Program-made: the position numbers and the translations under genes
Assembly: GCA_963995505.1 (NCBI GenBank)
Contig: OZ023184.1
Location: 10,556,308-10,620,307, forward strand
From: Hypericum androsaemum
Taxonomy: Eukaryota; Streptophyta; Magnoliopsida; Malpighiales; Hypericaceae
Length of the DNA stretch: 64,000 nt
Direction of reading: 5' to 3'
The notes under the pieces: generated by a model
Databases searched by the model: none
Told to the model about the DNA's origin: nothing
The model's input: only the letters and a program-made list of their open reading frames with translations
Part shown: one piece after another, positions 57,701 through 64,000 of the stretch
Numbering within the stretch: position 1 is the stretch's first letter
How the letters are laid out: each line of letters opens with the position of its first letter

Positions 57701-60700
57701 AGGAAAGAAAAGGCAAGGAAAAGGCAAGAAAAGGCAATGAAAAGGAAAGAAAAGGCAAGAAAAGGAGAGAAAAGGCTAGATAATGTAAGAAAAGGCAAGA
57801 AAAGGCAAGGAAAAGGCAAGGAAAAGGTAAGTTAAGGCAAGAATAGGCAAGAAAAGGGAAGGAAAGGCATGAAAAGGAAAGAGAAAGGCAAGAAAATGCA
57901 AGATAAGGCCAGAAAAGGTAAAATAAGTTAAGAAAAGGCAAGATAAGGCAAGAAAGGACAAGAAAAGGCAAGAAAAGGAAAGAAAAGTCATGGAAAAAGC
58001 TAGATAAGGCAAGAAAATGTAAGGAAAAGGCACAAAAAGGAAAGAAAAGACAAGAAATGGAAAGAAAATGCAAGAAAAGGTAAGAAAATTAAAGAAAAAG
58101 TAAAAAAATGTAAGGAAAGGCAAGATAAGGCAACGAAAGGCAGGAAAAGTCAAGAAAATGTAAGAAAAGGTAAGAAAAGGAAAGGAAAAGGAATGAAAAG
58201 GCAAAAAAGGCAAGAAAAGGCAAGAGAAGCAAAGAAAAGGAAAGATAAGGCAAGGAAAGGTAAGAAAAGGTAAGATAAGGTAAGAAAAGGAAAGAAAAGC
58301 AAAGAAAAGGCATGAAAAGGCAAGAAAAGGCAAGAGAATGCAAGAAAAGGCTAGGAAAAAGGAAGAAAAGGAAAAAAAAGAGGAAAGATAAGGCAAGATA
58401 AGGTAAGAAAATGCAAGATAAGGAATGAAAAGGCATGAAAAGGAAAGAAAATGCAATGAAAAGGCAAGATAAGGAAAGAAAAGCCAAGATAAGGCAAGAA
58501 AAGGAAAGAAATTGCAAGATAAGGCAAGATAAGGCAAGGAAATGCAAGGAAAATGCACGAAAAGGAAAGGAAAGGCAAGAAAACTTAAGAAAAGGCAAGA
58601 AAAGGGAAGAAAAGTCAAGATTAGGCAGGGGAAAACAAGGAAAGGCAGGAAAAGGCAAGAAAAGGAAAGAAAAGGCAAGGAAAAGGAATGAAAAGGTAAG
58701 AAAAGGCAAGACAAGGTAAGAAAATATAAGGAAAAGCAAAGAAAAGGCAAGAAAAGGCATGGAAAAGGCATGAAAAGGCAGGAAAAGCAAAGATAAGGCA
58801 AGAAAAGGCATGGAAAGGTAAGAAAAGGCATGGAAAAGGCAAGAAAAGGCAAGAAACGGCAAGATAAGGTAAGAAAAGGCAAGAAAATTCAAGATTAGGT
58901 AAGAAAAGGAAAGAAAAGTCAAGGAAAAGGCAAGATAAGGCAAGATAAGGAAAGGAAATGGAAGGAAAAGGCACGAAAAGGAAAGAAAAGGCAAGAAAAG
59001 AAAGAAAAGGTAAGAAATGGTAATAAATGGAAAGAAAAGGCAAGAAAAGGTAAAAAAAAGGCAAGATAAGGCAAGGAAAGGCAAGTAATGGTAGGAAAAG
59101 GCAAGAAAAGGCAAAAAAAAAGGAATGGAAAGGCCCAAAAAGGCAAGAAAAGGTAAGAGAAGGCAAGATATTGCAAGAAAAGGAAAGAATAGGCAAGAGA
59201 AGGAAAGGAAAGACAAGAAAAGGAATGAAAAGGCAAGAAAAGGCACGAAAAAAGCCAGAAAAGGAAAGTAAAAGGAATGAAAAGGCAAGAAAAGAAAAGA
59301 AAAGGCAAGGACAAGGAAAGAAAAGGCAAGATAATGCAAGAAAAGGCAAGAAAAGTCAAGGAAAAGGAAAATGAAAGAAAAGGCAAGAAAAGAGAAGGAA
59401 AGGCATGGAAAGGAAAGATGAGGCAAGAAAAGAAAAGAAAAGGTAAGCCAAGGAAGGAAAAGGCAATGAAAAGGCAAGAAAAGGCAAAATAAGTCAAGAA
59501 AAGGTAAGATAAGGCAAGAAAAGGCAAGAAAAGGAAAGAAAAGATAAGGAAAAGGCAATAAAAGGCAAGATAAGGCAAGCAAATGCTAGGAAAAGGCACG
59601 AAAAGGCAAGAAAAAGAAAGAACAGGTAAGTAAAGGAATGAAAAGGCAAGGAAAAGGCAAGATAAGGCAAGATAAGGCAAGATAAGGAAAGAAACGTCAA
59701 GGAAAAGGCAAGATAAGGCAAGATGAGGCAAGGAAATGGAAGGAAAAGGCACGAAAAGGAAAGAAAGGGCAAGAAAAAGATAGAAAATGAAAGAAAAGGT
59801 AAGAAAAGGAAAGAAAAGGCAAGAAAAGTTAAGAAAAGGTAAGAAAAGGCAAGATAAGCCAAGGAAAGGCAAGGAAAGGCAGGAAAAGGCAAGAAAAGGA
59901 AAGAAAAGGCTTGGAAAAGGAATAAAAAGGCCAGAAAAGGCAAGAAAAGGTAAGAAAAGGCAAGATAAGGTAAGAAAAGGCTAGTAAAGGTAAGAAAAGG
60001 AAAGATAAGTAAAAATATGGCAAAAAAAGGCAAGATAAGGCAAGAAATGTAAAGAAAAGGCAAGAAAAGGTATGAAAAGGCAAGAAAAGGAAAGATAAGG
60101 CAAGAAAAGGCAAGGAAAAGGTATGGGAAGGCATGAAAAGGCAAGAGAAGATGAGAAAATGCAAGATAAGGAATGAAAAGGGAAGATAAGTCTAGAAAAG
60201 GCAAGATAAGGAAAGAAAAGGCATGAAAAGGCAAGAAAAGACAAGATAAGTCAAGAAATGGTAAGATAACGTAAGAAAAGGCAAGAAAAGGAAAGAAAAA
60301 GGAAAGATAAGGCAAGACAAGGCATGAAAAGGAAAGAAAAGGAAAGAAAAGGCTAGGAAAAGGCAAGAAAAGGAAAGAAAAGGAAATATAAGGAAAGAAA
60401 AGGCATGAAAAGGCAACGAAAAGGCAAGAAAAGGCAAGAGAAGGCAAGGAAAAGGCAAGAAAATGCATGAAAAGGTAAGAAAGGGAAAGAAAAGGCAAGG
60501 AAAGGCAAGGAATGGCAGGAAAAGGCATGAAAAGGCAAGAAAAGGCATGGAAAAGGAATGAAAAGCCCAGAAAAGGTAAGAAAATGAAAGATAAGGCAAG
60601 GAAAATTTAGAAAAGGCAAGCAAAGGAAAGAAAAGGAAAGATAAGGCAAGAAACGGCAAGACAAGCTATGAAAAGGCAAGCAAAGGTATGGAAAAGGCAT

Positions 60701-62595
60701 GAAAAGGCAAGGAAAGGCAAAGAAAAAGCAAGAAAAGGAAGAAAAAGAGGAAAGAAAAGGCACAAAAAGGTAAAGAAAGGGAAGAAAAGGCAAGATAAGG
60801 AATGAAAAGGCAAGATAAGGGAAAAAAAAGGCATGAAAAGGCAAGATAAGGTAAGAAAAGACAAGATAAGGAATGAAAAGGCAAGATAAGGCATGAAAAG
60901 GGAAGAAAAGGAAAGTTGAAGCAAGAAAAGGAAAGAAAAATCAAGGAAAGGAAAGAAAAGGCAAGGAAAAGGCAAGGAAAAGGCAAGAAAAGGCAAAATA
61001 AATTAATAAAAGGCTAGATAAGGCAAGAAAAGGTAAGAAAAGTCAAGGAAAAGGCAAGATAAGGCAAGAAAATGCTAGGAAAAGGAACGAAAAGGAAAGA
61101 AAGGCAAGAAAAGGTAAGAAAAGGAATGAAAAGGTAAGAAAAGGCAAGAAAAGGCAAGGAAAGGCATGGAAAGGCAAGAAAAGGCAAGGAAAAGGAATGA
61201 AAAGGCCAAAGGCAAGAAAATGTAAGAAAAGGCAAGATAAGGCAAGAAAAGGCTAAAAATTGCAAGAAAATGAAAGAAAAGCAAAGAAAAGGAAAGATAA
61301 GACAAAAAAAGGTAAGGTAAGGAGAGAAAAGCCAAGAAAAGCAAAGAAAAGGCATGGATAAGGCATGAAAAGGCAAGAAAATCCAAGATAAGGCAAGAAA
61401 AGGCAAGGAAAAAGTAAGAAAAGGAAAAAAAGAGGAAAGATAAGGCAAGAAAAGGCACAGAAAAGGCAAGAAAAGGTATGAGAAGGAATGAAAGGGCAAG
61501 ATAAGGTAAGAAAATGCAAGATAAGGAATGAAAAGGCAAGATAAGTTCAAAAAAGGCAAGATAAGGCACGAAAAGGCATGAAATGGCAAGAAAAGGCAAG
61601 ATAATTCAAGAAAAGGCAAGATAACGCAAGAAAAGGCAAGAAAAGGAAAGAAAAGGCAAGAAAAAAGAAGGATAAGGCAAGAAAAGGCAAGAAAATGCAA
61701 GAAAAGGAAAGAAAAGGCAAGGAAAAGGCAAGATAAGGCAAAAAATGGAAAGAAAAGGCAAGGAAAAGGAAAGAAAAGGCAAGAGAAGGAAAGAAAAGGC
61801 ATGAAAAGGCAAGGAAAAGGCAAGATAAGGCAAGAAAAGGGATGAAAAGGCAAGAAAAGGAAAGATAAGGCAAGATAAGGCAAGGAAAAGGAATGAAAAA
61901 GCAAGAAAAGGAAAAAAAAGGCAAGACAAGGCAAGGAAAAGCAAAAAAAGGCAAGAAAAGGCATGGAAAAGGCATGAAAAGGCAAGAAAAGCAAAGATAA
62001 GGCATGAAAAGGCATGAAAAGGTAAGAAAAGGCAAGGAAAAGGCAAGAAAAGGCAAGAAACTGCAAGAAATGGCAAGATAAGGTAAGAAATGGCAAGAAA
62101 AGGCAAGATTAGGTAAGAAAAGGAAAGAAAAGTCAAGGAAAAGGCACAAAAAGGAAAGAAAAGGCAAGAAAAAGAAAGAAAAGGTAAGAAATGGAAAGAA
62201 AAGGCAAGAAAAGGTAAAAAATGGCAAGATAAGGCAAGGAAAGGCAAGTAATGGCAGGAAAAGGCCAGAAAAGGCAAAGAAAAGGAATGGAAAGGCCCAA
62301 AAAGGCAAGAAAAGGTAAGAGAAGGCAAGATATTGCAAGAAAAGGAAAGAATAGGCAAGAGAAGGAAAGAAAAGGAACGAAAAGGCTCGAAAAAAGCAAG
62401 AAAAGGAAAGTAAAAGGAATGAAAAGGCAAGAAAAGAAAAGAAAAGGCAAGGACAAGGAATGAAAAGGCAAGATAATGCAAGATAAAGCAAGAAAAGGAA
62501 AGAAAAGTCAAGAAAAAGGAAAATGAAAGAAAAGGCAAGGAAAAGGTAAGAAAACGCGAGAAAAGGCAAGAAAATGGAAGGAAAGGCATGGAAAG
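54791..62595 (+). repeat. Purine-rich decamer array, irregular right part
   Basis: Same decamer and orientation, but the GAGCGGG markers stop after 54368 and the block order is lost. Variants such as GGCCCAAAAAGGC (59130, 62295) and GGCAAGATATTGCAAG (59163, 62325) pair up about 3.2 kb apart, so a different, older block structure exists here. The GATTAGGCAGGG marker reappears at 58619. The part from 57.3 to 58.7 kb resembles 0.66-2.1 kb of the window. No gene supported. Confidence 0.9.
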
Positions 62596-63230
62596 TGATA
62601 TGAACCTCGGTAGGAGATTCACAACGGACCGTGCTACTTTGGATGGAACAGACCGCAACCCACGAACTCGAGCCTTGCAAGAACCTTGGTTTGGAAGAAC
62701 CGCAACCCGAGCAATGGAATTTCGTGAACCTTTGGTCCAAGTCGAATCACGCCACAAACGATGATGGAGGAATCGTTTGATAAGTGAAAGATTCGCTCAA
62801 GCTAAGCAATCCAGCAATTAGCAAGAACATGCAAGGAGTATCTAACTCACAAAATTATCAATCTCAAAAGTTGTGTACGTTTTATTGCTAGGAGACCTCC
62901 TTATATAGGCTCCAAAGTACCAAAGTATTCCTAAACAAGCTAACTCCTTAAAAGGAGTTCAAAGGCTGGCCAAAACTCTCTTTCCTAATCTAAGGAGATT
63001 CTGGCCGAATTTATTCAACTAAATAAGGAATAATATAAGCAAATAATATCTAATAGAATAACTAATAGCTACACGACCAAAACAAGTAGATGCACTGACT
63101 AAATAGGCTGATTCTTCTTGATTCTCCATGTGCGCATGCATCTAGAAGCTTACGTGCATGTCAAGCTTCCAAAATAGCCTCTATCACGTGCATGGGCTTT
63201 GCATAGGCCTCATGCACGTCCTTGCACTTG
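62596..63230 (-). mobile_element. Truncated LTR of an element-2-related family
   Basis: On the minus strand this ends in GGTTCATATCA like the LTR of element 2 and keeps the TATATAA (62901-62907) and AATAAA (62881-62886) pair at the same 14-nt spacing. About 170 bp at the LTR's own 5' end are missing: homology stops near 63230, where array resumes. The minus strand still reads the last residues of the tail (KPMHVIEAILEA then stop). Many substitutions separate it from element 2, so it is older or from another subfamily. No internal sequence or matching target duplication is visible; a degraded solo LTR is the simplest reading. Confidence 0.85.
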
Positions 63231-63720
63231 AAAAGGCAAGATAAGGTAAGAAAAGGCTAGAAAAGGTAAGAAAAGGAAAGATAAGGAAAAATAAGGCAAA
63301 AAAAGGCAAGATAAGGCAAGAAATGTTATGAAAAGGCAAGAAAAGGTATGAAAAGACAAGAAAAGGAAAGATAAGGCAAGAAAAGGCAAGGAAAAGGCAT
63401 GAGAAAGCATGAAAAGGCAAGAGAAGGAATCAAAAGGGAAGATAAGTCCAGAAAAGGCAAGAAAAGGAAAGAAAAGGCATGAAAAGGCAAGAAAAGACAA
63501 GATAAGTCAAGAAAAGGTAAGATAACGCAAGAAAAGGCAAGAAAAGGAAAGAAAAAGGAAAGATAAGGCAAGACAAGGCATGAAAAGGAAAGAATAGGAA
63601 AGAAAAGGCAAGGAAAAGGCAAGATAAGGCAAAAAAAGGCAAGTAAAAGGCAATATAAGGAAAGAAAAGGCATGAAAAGGCAAGGAAAAGGCAAGAAAAG
63701 GCAAGAGAAGGCAAGGAAAA
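63231..63720 (+). repeat. Purine-rich decamer array (short segment)
   Basis: 490 bp of the same decamer array, same orientation, between two LTR remnants. No gene. Confidence 0.9.
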
Positions 63721-64000
63721 TCATGTGAGACCATCCAACAACGAGCATGGAGCATTGCGTGTTCCAATTGGGCCGATTACAAGAGCACGGGCCAAGAAGC
63801 TTCAAGCTGAACTGAATGGATTTATTGAAGGCATTCGGACTCAAGTTGAATCAAGCAAGCCCAAGGACGACCTAGAAGGCCATGTTAAGCCCATACACGT
63901 TATTGGTGCTATTTTAGAAGCCTAGCATGCGCAAGATTCTTTTGGATGCATGCAAACAGAATTTCAGCTTATCTTGGACATGCATCCCTAAATTTTAGGA
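63721..64000 (+). mobile_element. 5' end of a further CRM-like LTR, cut by the window edge
   Basis: Unique sequence starts with TCATGTGAGACC, matching the TGATGTG start of the other LTRs except C for G at position 2, and follows directly on the array with no polypurine tract. It is therefore a 5' LTR or a solo LTR. The element continues past the window. Confidence 0.8.
63725..63925 (+). pseudogene. LTR-encoded integrase tail (partial frame)
   Basis: Frame inside the terminal LTR reading VPIGPITRARAKKLQAELNG and ending KPIHVIGAILEA then stop. It matches the tails in the LTRs of elements 2 and 3. In a 5' or solo LTR it would not be joined to pol and is unlikely to be expressed. It has no true ATG start; GTG at 63725 only marks the frame. 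Confidence 0.65.

Noticed and set aside
1..64000. Interstitial telomere repeats, rDNA or known host genes
   Set aside because: No TTTAGGG runs, rRNA-like sequence or interpretable host coding sequence was seen on either strand.

Overview
The window looks like plant nuclear heterochromatin. It has no host gene, rRNA, tRNA or prokaryotic feature. About 49 kb of the 64 kb is one strand-asymmetric, purine-rich tandem array. Its basic unit is a degenerate decamer close to GGCAAGAAAA, always in the same orientation. The rest is Ty3/gypsy LTR retrotransposons. Their initiator-Met tRNA primer sites, TGATG-starting LTRs, D-D(60)-D35E integrases and, in several copies, an integrase tail encoded inside the LTR place them in the plant chromovirus group and, by my reading, in or near the CRM (centromeric retrotransposon) clade. 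The species cannot be identified from the sequence.

Layout: 1-21572 array; 21573-27127 an intact plus-strand retrotransposon (element 1: 476-bp LTRs with one mismatch, GAAAA target duplication, one 1472-codon gag-pol frame); 27128-36135 array; 36136-45568 a non-autonomous plus-strand element (element 3: 738/737-bp LTRs, AAGAT target duplication) that was itself split by an intact minus-strand element at 37473-44263 (element 2: 805-bp LTRs with three differences, TTACA target duplication, 1595-codon gag-pol whose last ~75 codons lie in the 3' LTR); 45569-62595 array; 62596-63230 a truncated minus-strand LTR of an element-2-like family; 63231-63720 array; 63721-64000 the start of another plus-strand LTR that runs off the window.

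The array is organised on at least three levels: a ~10-bp unit, blocks of roughly 0.9-2.4 kb marked by a GAGCGGGAAAG motif, and a super-repeat of about 7.7-10.9 kb (insertions removed) in which the block spacings recur in the same order (about 2.13, 0.91-0.97, 2.39 and 1.1-1.2 kb). The two ends of the window are more irregular than the middle.

The elements form a dated nest. Element 3 entered the array first (about 1.2% LTR divergence), element 2 then entered element 3 (about 0.4%), and element 1 entered the array most recently (about 0.2%). Element 3 lacks protease, reverse transcriptase and integrase. It keeps the primer site, polypurine tract, LTRs and an unfamiliar reading frame fused to the LTR-encoded integrase tail, so it probably moved using proteins from autonomous relatives such as element 2. 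CRM-like elements in a long homogeneous satellite make this a candidate centromeric or pericentromeric array. That is inference and needs CENH3 ChIP or FISH.
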